From: Austwickia sp. TVS 96-490-7B
GTDB taxonomy: Bacteria > Actinomycetota > Actinomycetes > Actinomycetales > Dermatophilaceae
Length of the DNA: 64,000 nucleotides
Assembly: GCF_019331795.1 (NCBI RefSeq)
Contig: NZ_JAHPZL010000001.1
Location: forward strand, 287,464 to 351,463
Direction of reading: 5' to 3'
Below the pieces are notes generated by a model that had not been told where the DNA came from, ran no database searches, and worked only from the letters and a program-made list of their open reading frames with translations. Of the stretch, positions 8,817 through 18,039 are shown piece after piece. The position numbers and the translations under genes were made by a program. The first letter of the stretch is position 1. Every line of letters begins with the position of its first letter.

Positions 8817-10826
8817 TCAGGAGCTGTGCCCGACGTGGTGTTCCCGGTCGGCCGGTGCATCGGCGGTGCTGATGCCCCCGGAGAGTCGCCGGGTCCATTG
8901 GTAGAGCCAGGCGGTCAGTCCGGCGAAGACGATCAGTCCGATCCATTGGGCGGGGGTGGCGAAGTTTTTGTCGAGCAGCGCGAGCGGTTCTTCTTTGCCT
9001 GTTCCAGCGACGATCCCGGCGAAGAGCACTCCGAAGAGGCTTTCGCCGACGATCAGGCCGGTCGCCAGGAGGACTCCCATTCGGGAGCTGCGTTCCGGGT
9101 TGTCTGTACGGGCTGCCCACCGTTCGTAGAACATGCCGAGGAGGGCACCGACCGGGATCATCAGGGTCAAGTCGATGGGGAGGTACATGCCCATGCCCAC
9201 GGCCAGCGGCGGCAGGCTGAACCGGGTGGTTTTGCTGAGGACTTCGTCGACAGCGACGACGCCACACCCGATGAGTGCGCCCATGCCGAGGAGATGCCAG
9301 TCGAGGTCGCCGCCGAAGACACCTTGTGCCAATGAGGAAATCAGCGACGCTTGGGGGGCGGCGAGCGCGTCTGGTCCAGCGTTGGGTGCGCCTGCGAATC
9401 CGAAGCTGGTGTTCATCAGTTGCAGCACTGGGGGGATGACGATCGATCCGAAGACCACTCCGATGACCAGGGCGACCTGCTGTTTCCACGGGGTGGCGCC
9501 GACGAGTTGGCCGGTTTTGAGGTCTTGTAGGTTGTCATTGGAGATGGTGGCGACACCGAAGACGATCGCTGCGGTGAACAGGGTAAACGCGACCAGGGTG
9601 GTGGTTTGGTCTTGGTTGCCGCCGTGCACCAGTTTGATCAGGACGGCCGCGGTGAGGACCACGAGGATGCCCACCCCGGAGATGGGGCTGTTGGACGCAC
9701 CGATGAGACCAGCCATATAGCCGCAGACGGCGGCGACGACAAGCCCGATCAGCAGGATGAAAATGATGGCGATCGCGATGAGACCGGCTGCGCTGCCTGC
9801 CAGGGGCGTGTCGTGCAGGAACAGCCATAGCAGCGCCCCGATGGGCAGCATGGACGCCAGCACTGTGCCACCGACGACGCTCATGGATAGGTCGCGTTCG
9901 GTGATGTCGATGTCACCGCCTTGGCGGCGAGTCCGGTTGGCGACGAGCGCCTCGTTGATGCCTTTGATGATGGGGCCGATGATTTTTAGCAGCGTCCAGA
10001 CAGCAGCGACAGCGATGGCTCCGGCACCGATGAATCGGACGTCGCTTTTGAAGATGCTGTTCACAGCGGTGAGTAGCGGCACGTCAGTGGCGAGGTTGCC
10101 GGAGGATTGCAGGGGGAGCAGGACGCCGTACGAAATGAGCAGCCCGACGATCATGGCCACTCCGACGCTCATGCCGACGAGGTGACCGACGCCGATGAGC
10201 GCCAGGGAGAGGCTGCCGCCGACGAGGGTGCCGCCGGAGCCGACGCGGAAGGCCGCTTTGACGCTTTCTGCGGTGAGCTTGATGTGGGTGAGCAGGATGT
10301 ATCCGGCGGAGGCGATGGCGCCGCCGATGATGACGCGCAGGCCGCGGGCGTTTTCTTCGGCTCCTTCATGGCTATCACCGACCCGGAGCACCTCGGCGGC
10401 GGCGACGCCCTCGGGGTAGGGCAGGTCAGAGCCGGTGACCAAGGCCCGGCGCAGCGGGATCGAATACATGACGCCGAGGGTTCCGCCGACGGCGCAGACA
10501 GCGACAGTGGTCCAGTAAGGGATGTCAGTCCACCAGCCGACGATGACCAGGCCAGGGACGACAAAGATGATCGCTGAGAGCGTCCCCGCGGCGGAAGCGA
10601 TGGTTTGGACAATGTTGTTTTCCACGATGCTGTGGTCAGCGAAGAATCGCAGCACCGCCATGGAGATCACGGCCGCGGGGATAGATGTGGCGAAGGTCAG
10701 ACCAACCTTCAAACCCAAGTAGACATTTGCTGCCGTGAAGACGATGGTGATCAGACCACCGATGATGATGCCTCTGATAGTCAGTTCGCGGGCGCCCGAT
10801 CGTGTCGGGGCTGATGGTGCGGACAA
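8817..10826 (-). CDS. OPT-family oligopeptide/metal-chelate transporter
   Basis: The 669-residue protein is almost wholly hydrophobic with about 15-16 membrane segments. Its N-terminal helix region (ELTIRGIIIGG, then ANVYLGLKVGLTFATSIPAAV) is the signature start of the oligopeptide transporter (OPT) superfamily, bacterial branch. Later segments such as GASNSPISGVGILVVL and GCGVVAVDEVLS match the same family. OPT proteins import peptides or metal chelates by proton coupling. The start is TTG, supported by GGAGGAG 8 bases upstream. It is monocistronic, with a strong hairpin downstream. The substrate cannot be predicted. Confidence 0.9.
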   Translation of the reverse strand: MSAPSAPTRSGARELTIRGIIIGGLITIVFTAANVYLGLKVGLTFATSIPAAVISMAVLRFFADHSIVENNIVQTIASAAGTLSAIIFVVPGLVIVGWWTDIPYWTTVAVCAVGGTLGVMYSIPLRRALVTGSDLPYPEGVAAAEVLRVGDSHEGAEENARGLRVIIGGAIASAGYILLTHIKLTAESVKAAFRVGSGGTLVGGSLSLALIGVGHLVGMSVGVAMIVGLLISYGVLLPLQSSGNLATDVPLLTAVNSIFKSDVRFIGAGAIAVAAVWTLLKIIGPIIKGINEALVANRTRRQGGDIDITERDLSMSVVGGTVLASMLPIGALLWLFLHDTPLAGSAAGLIAIAIIFILLIGLVVAAVCGYMAGLIGASNSPISGVGILVVLTAAVLIKLVHGGNQDQTTTLVAFTLFTAAIVFGVATISNDNLQDLKTGQLVGATPWKQQVALVIGVVFGSIVIPPVLQLMNTSFGFAGAPNAGPDALAAPQASLISSLAQGVFGGDLDWHLLGMGALIGCGVVAVDEVLSKTTRFSLPPLAVGMGMYLPIDLTLMIPVGALLGMFYERWAARTDNPERSSRMGVLLATGLIVGESLFGVLFAGIVAGTGKEEPLALLDKNFATPAQWIGLIVFAGLTAWLYQWTRRLSGGISTADAPADREHHVGHSS

Positions 10827-11114
10827 CGCACTCTCCTCCTCCGGGGCGTGTCGCGCCCCTAGCCACGCCGCCCTCAGGTTGGCAGCTGATGTGACGACCG
10901 GACGGCGTACGTCATGCTAATCCTTTTCACGTTCAAGAATGGCGAGATTTAGTGGCAGCGCGACTCGGCGAGTTGCCTGCCGAACCTGTTGCACGCGTAG
11001 CGAATCCGCTGATCAAAATGCGTTTCCGTGGTGTTTCTCAGTAGCCGGTGCACACCATCTCTCCCGGCGGCGCTGGAGGCTTTTGGTCTGACCGCGCCTA
11101 TGCTGCGCTGCCGG

Positions 11115-12314
11115 TCAGAACAGCCCTTTCAGCATGAAGTTCCAGTACATGACGGGCAGTGCGACCTTCTTAAACAGGTTGAAGTCGAGGATCGGGGCGG
11201 TGGTGTCCGGCCACGGCAGCGGGTAACTCGGGGCGGGTTGACCGGTGTAGTCGAATTCGGCGAGTAACAACGTCCGGCGAGACAGAGTCAACGGGCACGA
11301 CGCATATCCGTCGTACCTTCCCGGCAAGGAAAGTCCCTGATAGGCGGCTTTCATGTTGGCGACCACGATGGGGGCTTGATGCCGTACGGCGGCGCCGGTC
11401 TTGGAGTTAGGCGTCGCAGCGACGTCACCGAGCGCAAAAATCTCCCGGTGCCGGACGTGTTGGAGCGTGCGCGGATCCACGTCGACGTACCCGCCTGGGT
11501 CGTCTGGAGCGGCGAGAGGTGATCTGGCCACCCAGTCTGGCGCCGACTGGGGCGGGACAAAATGAGCCATGTCGTAGGGGAGGACGCTGTCCTCGCCGGT
11601 GTCATCACGATGAAGGTGCACACAACGGGCGGGGCCGTCCACCGCAGTGACCCGGGTCGACAGATGCACGGTGATGCCATAGGCAGCGGCAGTATCGGCG
11701 AGGATCTCCGCAAACTGTGGAATCCCAAACAGTGCTGGAGTGGGCACAATGAGGTGGATGTCTATCCGGTCAAGCACCCCTTGCCGCCGCCAATAATCCG
11801 CTGCGAGATAAGCAATTTTTTGGGGAGCGCCAGCGCATTTGATCGGCCCGGGCGGCATGGTGAATACGGCAGTCCCCGCAGCGGTAGTGCGGATGAGTTC
11901 CCAGGTCAGCGGGGCCAAGTCGTAACGGTAGTTGCTGGCGGTGCGATGCGCCCCAATCGTGCCTTGCAAGCCAGGGATGCGATCCCAGTTGAGCTGGATG
12001 CCCGGCGCGACCACGAGCTGGTCGTAGCTCAGCGGCCCACGCTCCCGCAATAGGACGGTACGTCGTTCGGGGTCGATGCCCTCGGCAGCATCGGTGATCC
12101 AATGCACCCCGACCGGCAAGACGTCCTGGCGGGGCCGTTCGCTGGCGGCCCGTGACGCCCGTCCCCCACCGACCAACGTCCATAACGGCTGGTAGTAGTG
12201 CATCGGATAGGGGTCAACGACGGCGACATCACGAGCCCCAGCACGGCACAACCGCGCCGCGACAGTGTTCCCAGCCGTGCCAGCCCCGATGACGACGATG
12301 GTGTGGTGGATCAC
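11115..12314 (-). CDS. sqr: Sulfide:quinone oxidoreductase (type II-like)
   Basis: This is an FAD/NAD(P)-type disulfide oxidoreductase. GAGTAGNTVAARL forms the FAD loop at the N-terminus, IKCAGAPQK (Cys about 160) is the catalytic-cysteine segment typical of type II SQR, and FALGDVAATPNSKTGAAVRHQ is the C-terminal FAD contact. The hydrophobic C-terminus (FNLFKKVALPVMYWNFMLKGLF) suits membrane association. It oxidises sulfide to persulfide/polysulfide and passes electrons to quinone. I chose GTG 12314 because AGGAGG lies 7 bases upstream; an ATG at 12353 lacks such a site. The gene is divergent from the persulfide dioxygenase gene, its metabolic partner. Confidence 0.87.
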   Translation of the reverse strand: MIHHTIVVIGAGTAGNTVAARLCRAGARDVAVVDPYPMHYYQPLWTLVGGGRASRAASERPRQDVLPVGVHWITDAAEGIDPERRTVLLRERGPLSYDQLVVAPGIQLNWDRIPGLQGTIGAHRTASNYRYDLAPLTWELIRTTAAGTAVFTMPPGPIKCAGAPQKIAYLAADYWRRQGVLDRIDIHLIVPTPALFGIPQFAEILADTAAAYGITVHLSTRVTAVDGPARCVHLHRDDTGEDSVLPYDMAHFVPPQSAPDWVARSPLAAPDDPGGYVDVDPRTLQHVRHREIFALGDVAATPNSKTGAAVRHQAPIVVANMKAAYQGLSLPGRYDGYASCPLTLSRRTLLLAEFDYTGQPAPSYPLPWPDTTAPILDFNLFKKVALPVMYWNFMLKGLF

Positions 12315-12530
12315 GGGCCAACCTCCTGGGATGTCGTCACAGCGCAGGCCCACCGCGCCGTCCGGATCTCAATCAAGGGCCTTCTTCCACTGTGCCGCAG
12401 TGTGATTCAGTGGAGGTGGGGCGTGGGGGCAGCAGATCGGTGAACGGGCGGGCCACCCCACCACACCCGCTCTCCCCGCGGGAACAACGCACCGACCAGG
12501 CCCCCAACGCATCCGGACTAAGGAGTACCG

Positions 12531-13919
12531 ATGATCTTCACGCAGTACTACCTCGACTGCCTCTCCCAAGCGTCCTACCTGATCGGCGACGAGACCACCG
12601 GACAAGCCGTCATCGTTGACCCCCGCCGCGACATCGACGACTACCTCACCGACACCCGCGCCGCCGGACTGCACATCATCGGCGTCATCAACACCCACTT
12701 CCACGCCGATTTCCTCTCCGGACACCTGGAACTCGCCGACGCCACCGGCGCCTGGATCGGATACGGCGACGCCGCCCACCCCGACTACCCCCACCGCAGC
12801 CTGCACGACGGCGAGATCATCACCCTCGGCGACATCCGCCTGCAGATCCTCGCCACCCCCGGCCACACCCCCGAATCCATCAGCATCCTCATCCACGACC
12901 ACGACACGCCGTACGGCGTCCTCACCGGAGACGCCCTGTTCATCGGGGACGTTGGCCGCCCTGACCTGCTCGCCTCCACCGGTGTCAGCGCCGACGACCT
13001 CGCCCGTCAACTCCACCACTCCGTGCAACACATCCTCATGGGACTACCCGACCCCGTCCGGGTCTACCCCGCCCACGGCGCCGGATCAGCCTGCGGCAAA
13101 AACCTCTCCACCGCCCGCGAATCCACCATCGGTGAGCAACGCCGCACCAACTACGCCTGCCACCCCATGAGCGAAGCCGACTTCGTCGCTGTCGTCACCG
13201 ACGGACAACCCACCGCACCCGCCTACTTCAGCTACGACGCCACCCTCAACCAACACCGCCGTCCCCTGCGCGACCCCCACACCCGCCTCCCCGCCCTCAC
13301 CGACGACCAGATCACCGCCGCGCTCGCTGACGGCGCCGTCATCCACGACGCCCGACCCGCCACCGACCATGCCGTCGCCCACCTCATGGGCTCAGTAAAT
13401 ATCCCCGCCGACGGCCGCATGGCCGAAACCGCCGGGATGCTCCTCACCCCCGACCAACCCGTCATCGTCCTGACCGACGACGACCCCGACATCATCGCCA
13501 TGCGCCTCGCCCGCATCGGCTACGACCACGTCATCGGCTACCTCCCCCACCCCGATGACTACCTACGCCGCCACCCCGGTCAGGTCGCTCACGCCCGCCG
13601 ACGTACCGTCGCCGAACTCGACGACATCGTGGCGGACCCGGCATCGACATACCAGATCCTCGACCTGCGCAACCCCGGCGAAACCAGCGACGGCACCATC
13701 CCCGGAGCCCGCACCATCCCCTTGCCCCAACTAGCTGCACGCCACCACGAACTCGACCACACCCGGCCCGTCGTGGCGTACTGCGCTGGAGGATGGCGTT
13801 CCGCGGTGGGCGCCAGCTACCTACGGCACCGCGGATTCGCTCACGTCTCTGACCTGCTCGGCGGCTACCACGCTTGGTCGCAACACCACCTCAGCACCCA
13901 GGCCGGCAGCCAACACTGA
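12531..13919 (+). CDS. Persulfide dioxygenase-like metallo-beta-lactamase fold protein with two rhodanese domains
   Basis: Residues 1 to about 250 are an ETHE1/BaeB-like metallo-beta-lactamase fold domain. THFHAD (H56, H58, D60) and GHTPES (H112) are metal ligands, and PAHGAGSACGKN is the family-specific segment. Two rhodanese-like domains follow (about 265-355 and 365-455). Only the second has an active-site cysteine (VVAYCAGGWRS, C418). In the first the loop reads VIVLTDDDPD, so it is probably structural. The fusion would oxidise persulfide to sulfite and handle sulfane sulfur, downstream of SQR. The start is ATG with AAGGAG close upstream. It may share a bidirectional control region (12315-12530) with SQR. 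Confidence 0.87.
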   Translation: MIFTQYYLDCLSQASYLIGDETTGQAVIVDPRRDIDDYLTDTRAAGLHIIGVINTHFHADFLSGHLELADATGAWIGYGDAAHPDYPHRSLHDGEIITLGDIRLQILATPGHTPESISILIHDHDTPYGVLTGDALFIGDVGRPDLLASTGVSADDLARQLHHSVQHILMGLPDPVRVYPAHGAGSACGKNLSTARESTIGEQRRTNYACHPMSEADFVAVVTDGQPTAPAYFSYDATLNQHRRPLRDPHTRLPALTDDQITAALADGAVIHDARPATDHAVAHLMGSVNIPADGRMAETAGMLLTPDQPVIVLTDDDPDIIAMRLARIGYDHVIGYLPHPDDYLRRHPGQVAHARRRTVAELDDIVADPASTYQILDLRNPGETSDGTIPGARTIPLPQLAARHHELDHTRPVVAYCAGGWRSAVGASYLRHRGFAHVSDLLGGYHAWSQHHLSTQAGSQH

Positions 13920-13988
13920 CTTCACCCACCGATGAGGCCATCCGCTCTAGCCTGGCCATTCCGTGCCGTGTTAACCTCGACATATCAC

Positions 13989-14026
13989 GACCGGTTCCGC
14001 CTGCTACGGCAGGTCCAGGGCCGGTC
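13989..14026 (+). terminator. Weak stem-loop after the persulfide dioxygenase gene
   Basis: GACCGG at 13989-13994 can pair with CCGGTC at 14021-14026. An inner CCTGC/GCAGG stem lies between them, and an AT-rich stretch (ttcattattt) follows. It is placed about 70 bases after the stop of the dioxygenase gene. The pairing is interrupted, so the call is tentative. Confidence 0.35.
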
Positions 14027-14089
14027 TTCATTATTTCAGGGCACCTTCATGACCGATGAAATCAAGTCATACCGAACGTACGACGAGCA

Positions 14090-14500
14090 AGTCGATAGGT
14101 CAGTTCGGCGAACCAGCGTTCGGCGAGGCCCCGCCAGGACGGGCGAGGTCGCGGTGTAGTGCAGGACCACGCGGGGGTGCGTGAGCAGCCAGGCCTTCAC
14201 CGCCCCGGAGAGGATGCCCATCGCCGCGACTCCCCCCACTGCGCGGCTTCGCCACTATCGCAGTGGGAGGTACCCCCACGGTCGTGGTCCCGTGGCGGAC
14301 GTAGTCGTGGGTGGCCCGTGCCGGGGTGGTGGGCAGCATTGGCAGGATCGGCGCGGTCCGGTCTAACGCCTGCACCTGAGACTTCTCGTCCACGGCCAGG
14401 ACCAGCGCATTCTCAGGGGGACAGGTACAGCCCGACGATGTCACGGGGCCTTATCCACGAAATCGGGATTCTTCGACAGCTTCTAGGAGTCCACCGCCCG
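14090..14500 (-). pseudogene. Degenerate IS630-type transposase
   Basis: Minus-strand fragments in different frames match the IS630 family transposase pattern. KNPDFVDKA is followed by [17 protein letters not shown] with [11 protein letters not shown] (positions about 14450-14290). A later fragment [17 protein letters not shown] and, in another frame, [10 protein letters not shown] (about 14200-14090) correspond to the C-terminus. The central DDE-bearing part is missing and at least two frame changes are needed, so the element is dead. No terminal inverted repeats could be identified by eye. It marks the start of the accessory region. Confidence 0.7.
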
Positions 14501-14653
14501 CTCATGCTCGGCGAACCCCAGCGGCTTCGCTGCAGGACCCGACATACACGAATCCCACACAACAATCATCGCATTAGTGACTCAGAACACTAGAGTCCGC
14601 TGGTGAGGGCGCAGGATATGAGTCGTCGGCAACGATGTGCTTGAGGACATCAT
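14501..14653. other. Short non-coding stretch beside the transposase remnant
   Basis: No supported gene is seen here. Together with 13920-14089 and 15230-15311 it forms the junctions between IS debris, AT-rich genes and chromosomal genes. These are likely scars of insertions and deletions. Confidence 0.4.
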
Positions 14654-14944
14654 TCACGAGGGTATCTTGCCATTCACTATACTAACATAAAAGAAAAGGC
14701 TTAGTAGAAACATTAAAAACCCAATAATGATTGCCGCGATCCCCTTTGACCTACATGCTATTATAAGTGAAACCAGCGAAAGCAAGACGATCGGCGGCAT
14801 TAAGAAATTGCGAATTGCAGCATTTCCTGAGATGTCACTTAAAATGAATGCTAAAGCTAAAGCTATAAAGCTTATCCGAGAAAGGCCGATTGAATAAGAT
14901 GCCCCATACTCTTCTTTGGGGTCTTCCGGCGCACGCGCTTCCAT
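14654..14944 (-). CDS. Small AT-rich membrane protein of unknown function
   Basis: A protein of 96 residues starts with a charged N-terminus (MEARAPEDPKEEY) followed by three hydrophobic segments. I chose ATG 14944 because AGAGGAAGG precedes it; a TTG at 15001 in the same frame has no ribosome site. Composition is strikingly AT-rich compared with the neighbours, suggesting horizontal acquisition. It lies 60 bases downstream of another small minus-strand frame. No family is recognised; small membrane proteins in such settings include immunity proteins, but there is no direct evidence here. Confidence 0.5.
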   Translation of the reverse strand: MEARAPEDPKEEYGASYSIGLSRISFIALALAFILSDISGNAAIRNFLMPPIVLLSLVSLIIACRSKGIAAIIIGFLMFLLSLFFYVSIVNGKIPS

Positions 14945-15004
14945 GACCTTCCTCTCGTGACGCTCGGGGTGGGAAGTGAGTTCGTAAGATATATCAAGCA
15001 ATTC

Positions 15005-15229
15005 TCATCCAGTAAGGGCGTTATTCACGAGCGGTTCACCCCTTGAGTGAAGATCTGCAAACTTGCATGTCACGAGCACCTCCGGCGCACATGCCGCGCA
15101 AGATATAATCGCTTGTGAATAACGCCCATAGTTAATGGCCCTAACTGCAGATAGGGGGTCTTCGTAATTCTCAGTAAATTCGCAGTCTATTTTTAAGGTT
15201 GCGCGAGATGCTTGGCTCGGAGATTTCAT
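15005..15229 (-). CDS. Small hypothetical protein with three cysteines
   Basis: The 74-residue frame contains SCAACAPEVLVTCKFADLH. It sits directly upstream of the small membrane gene and shares its AT-rich composition. There is only a weak ribosome site before the ATG. It could be an N-terminally intact fragment of a larger gene lost by rearrangement. The function is unknown. Confidence 0.35.
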   Translation of the reverse strand: MKSPSQASRATLKIDCEFTENYEDPLSAVRAINYGRYSQAIISCAACAPEVLVTCKFADLHSRGEPLVNNALTG

Positions 15230-15311
15230 CGGTGATGTGAGTGGTTAGCCCGGATGTTTCATGAGGTGACGCGGCTTCGGCGTACCTGGTGCTCGACCGG
15301 CGGTGCATCCG

Positions 15312-16244
15312 TTACGACGGCACCGCCTCGATGACCGGCGCCGCCACCACGGTGTGCTCGATCCGCCCGATGCCGTCCAACACCAATGTCAGCTGATCGC
15401 CTGGCTCCAACCAGCGGCCCACCTCCATGCCGCTCCCTCCGGGCAAGGTGCCGGTGGCAAACACCTCACCTGGCAGCAACGTTTCGCTGCGCGACGCGTG
15501 CGCGAGCATCTCACCGATGCTCCACTGCATCCCGGCCGCGCTGACCTCGCTGACCAACGAGCCGTTGACACTGACGCTGCCCGTGATCTCATCAATCCGC
15601 GGCACCACTTCCTCCGGTGTCACGATCGTCTCCGACAGCGAATTTGCAAAATGCTTCGCTTTCTGCGGCCCAAAACCACTGGACATCTCTTCACGCTGCA
15701 CATCGCGTGCACTGAAATCATTAAGGACCATAAACCCACCAATTGCAGCAAGCGCTTCCTCGCTGGTTGCGTCACGTAGCGGACGTGACAGCGCAAATCC
15801 CAACTCCAACTCCCAGTCTAACGCGGAGGAATAATTGGGAAATGCGACCGGGGCCCCACTGGGCAAGAAGGTCACATGATTGGACATGTAATACATCGGC
15901 TGACGGTAAAACAACCGATGCGGCCGCAACATCGGGAAGACTCGCCGCGTGGTCTTTTCGTAGGCACTGGCGACTCGGGAGATGCGCGGATGGAATCGGC
16001 GTAGCAAGCCTCGTGCCGCGTCAACATTATGTTGCTCAAACAGCATGAAGTCGCGGAAGGACAGTGGTTGCAGCGGCAGCGCACAGTCAGTGTGTCGGCG
16101 GTGCTCGTCGTCCCGGGCGACCTGATAGTCCACTGAGTACGGCGACGGCCCGAACGGTTCCCACCCTTCACGGGCGACCCAGCAGTCCCATTCCCGCACC
16201 TCATACACGAAACCGTCGTCACGTCGCACCCGCCGGAACTGCAT
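15312..16244 (-). CDS. Fumarylacetoacetate hydrolase (FAH) family protein
   Basis: At about 310 residues it has the FAH C-terminal fold signatures: LDWELELGFALSRP (metal-binding acidic pair region), GFMVLNDFSARDVQ, then GPQKAKHFANSL and the late GEVFATGTLPGGSGMEVGRWLEPGD. The family includes hydrolases and decarboxylases of acylpyruvates and related dicarbonyl compounds in aromatic and amino-acid catabolism. No pathway partners are adjacent, so the substrate is open. ATG 16244 is preferred over GTG 16250 because AGAGG lies 7 bases upstream of it. Confidence 0.85.
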   Translation of the reverse strand: MQFRRVRRDDGFVYEVREWDCWVAREGWEPFGPSPYSVDYQVARDDEHRRHTDCALPLQPLSFRDFMLFEQHNVDAARGLLRRFHPRISRVASAYEKTTRRVFPMLRPHRLFYRQPMYYMSNHVTFLPSGAPVAFPNYSSALDWELELGFALSRPLRDATSEEALAAIGGFMVLNDFSARDVQREEMSSGFGPQKAKHFANSLSETIVTPEEVVPRIDEITGSVSVNGSLVSEVSAAGMQWSIGEMLAHASRSETLLPGEVFATGTLPGGSGMEVGRWLEPGDQLTLVLDGIGRIEHTVVAAPVIEAVPS

Positions 16245-16488
16245 CCGCACACCTCTGTCTTCCTGACTGACCGCATCACCACACCTCCCGGACGGCGGCT
16301 GTGACCAACCCGGGGCCTCCCGTCACCAGCACGAACACCGCAGGCCAGGAGGTGTGTCGCACCGTAACAGCGGCACCTGTATTGCCCCTGACGGTGCGCT
16401 CCATCCAGCCTCCTGAGTCCTGGAGGTCGTGGGTGGTAATAGCTGGATCGCGAGGTGGCTTTCTCGCCTCAGCGCTAGCATGAGTTCC

Positions 16489-16787
16489 ATGTCAGGGGGT
16501 TTTTTGAGGTCGATATCGTCCGCCTACGCGCCGCTGCGCGCACCTTTCACGACGTCGCGGCGCAGGTAGGCGCAGGGTCATTGTCGGCAGGTGTCGATGC
16601 AGGGGCAAGTTCGCAGGAGTTGGGTTCCACGTTAGATGCATTGCGTACGGCGTGCACGAAGGCGACGGAGGCAACGAAAAGTTTCGGCGATGAGATGTCA
16701 GCAGCAGCTGACTGTTACGCCCGTGGAGACGCGACGGAAGCAGATCGGCTCAAGGCCATCAACTGCGGCGGGGCGAAGCGACGATGA
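16489..16787 (+). pseudogene. WXG100/ESAT-6-like small helical protein gene, start separated by a frameshift
   Basis: From 16500 to 16787 one frame encodes a helical protein (RLRAAARTFHDVAAQVG, later STLDALRTACTKATEATKSFGDEMSAAADCYARGD), the style of ESX/type VII small substrates or EspC-like partners. In this frame there is no ATG/GTG/TTG before the helix and a stop lies at 16476. ATG codons with good context at 16480 and 16489 are one frame off. A single extra T in the six-T run (16500-16505) would join MSGGFFEVDIVRLR in one frame. The stop overlaps the next gene's ATG (ATGA), so the unit belongs to the downstream cassette. Confidence 0.6.
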
Positions 16788-17938
16788 CATCTCGTATCGA
16801 CACTCGCGTCCACGGTGATCCACGGGCGTGTTTCGCGGTAGCTCAAGAACTCGCAGATCAGCACACTCGTATCACGAAAGCCACCGACGATCTGGTGCGG
16901 GCACGGAACAGCCTGGGTGGGTCGTGGGAAGGTGCTGCCGCTGCTGGCTTCTTTGAACAATCTCGAATGCACCTGGAAAACCTCGACAAAGTAGGCAGAG
17001 ACCTGGACAGGGTCCATCATTCTTTGGTCTATTTCGCGACGACTTTACGTGACATCCGCTCGTGCTTTGAGGGGATGCGCAAGCAGGCCGCTGCCGACGG
17101 CTTAGTCGTTGATGCTGACGGCATCACTGTGCCGGCAAGTTCTGCTATCGCTGCTCGGAATGGCGTTGCCGTGCAAGACGCAGCAATGCGAACCTTTCAT
17201 CGACTGTCCGGTGAAGCCAATTTGCTTCGAGAACGGGAACGCTCTGCCCATGACCTGCTGCAGAGCAGCATCGCCCCCCTGACGTCCCGCACGGGTTTGG
17301 TGTGGTTCCTCGACAAAGCAAGCCTCATCCCTCCAGACGGAGGCGATGGCTTTAAAAACTCAGTGTTTGGTGCGCAAGTCGGGAACAATGGTGCATCATG
17401 GAATGCGACATGGCAGCAATCCCAACTTCAGAAATTCCGCCCACGATGGCCGAAAGGCAGCACCCAGGGTCGACCAGGGGCATTTCGCTCGATCAATGAC
17501 ATGAGCGCCTGGGAAAAAATCATGGCGACACGCAACCCAGACAATCTGTTGAAGCAGTCGTCGACGAACTGGATGTCCGCACCCAAAGATGCCGCTGCGG
17601 TGGCCAAGTGGGCCAAGTGGAGCAAAGCGACTGGGATCGCCGGAGGCGCGCTCACCGGAGTGGCCAGCGCCTATGACCAGTGGACCAAAGACGCTGACGA
17701 TCCAAGCATGTCCACGGGGATGAAGACAGCTCGAGCCACACTCACCGGGGTCGGCGCCGGTGGCGGCGCTCTCGCCGGAGCGACAGTAGGCGCCGAGGTT
17801 GGTGCCGCTATCGGAGTGCTGGGTGGCCCCGTCGGCGTGGCAGTCGGCGGCATCGCAGGCGGCATCATCGGCGGAGTTGTGGGTTCCAGCGGTGGCCAAT
17901 GGTTCGGTGAAAAACTCGGAGATGCTATTAGAGGATGA
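16784..17938 (+). CDS. WXG100-domain protein with glycine-zipper C-terminus; putative type VII secretion effector
   Basis: Residues about 1-105 form a WXG100-like helical hairpin with the GSWEG turn (W48) between predicted helices, the hallmark of type VII (ESX) substrates. A central region of no known family follows. Residues about 285-380 are Gly/Ala-rich with glycine-zipper repeats (GGALTGVASAYDQ, VGAGGGALAGATVGAEVGAA, GIAGGIIGGVVGSSGG), which resemble membrane-inserting or pore-forming segments. The architecture suggests a secreted toxin-like effector; activity is inferred only. It is translationally coupled to the small helical gene before it and followed by membrane and accessory genes on the same strand. 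Confidence 0.65.
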   Translation: MTSRIDTRVHGDPRACFAVAQELADQHTRITKATDDLVRARNSLGGSWEGAAAAGFFEQSRMHLENLDKVGRDLDRVHHSLVYFATTLRDIRSCFEGMRKQAAADGLVVDADGITVPASSAIAARNGVAVQDAAMRTFHRLSGEANLLRERERSAHDLLQSSIAPLTSRTGLVWFLDKASLIPPDGGDGFKNSVFGAQVGNNGASWNATWQQSQLQKFRPRWPKGSTQGRPGAFRSINDMSAWEKIMATRNPDNLLKQSSTNWMSAPKDAAAVAKWAKWSKATGIAGGALTGVASAYDQWTKDADDPSMSTGMKTARATLTGVGAGGGALAGATVGAEVGAAIGVLGGPVGVAVGGIAGGIIGGVVGSSGGQWFGEKLGDAIRG

Positions 17939-18039
17939 CGCAATGACCAGCAAAACCAATTCATCCAGAACAATAGTCTCCATTCGCCCACACAGCATGA
18001 TATTTATCCACCCCAACAGCATTCATTAGGAAATCTGTG

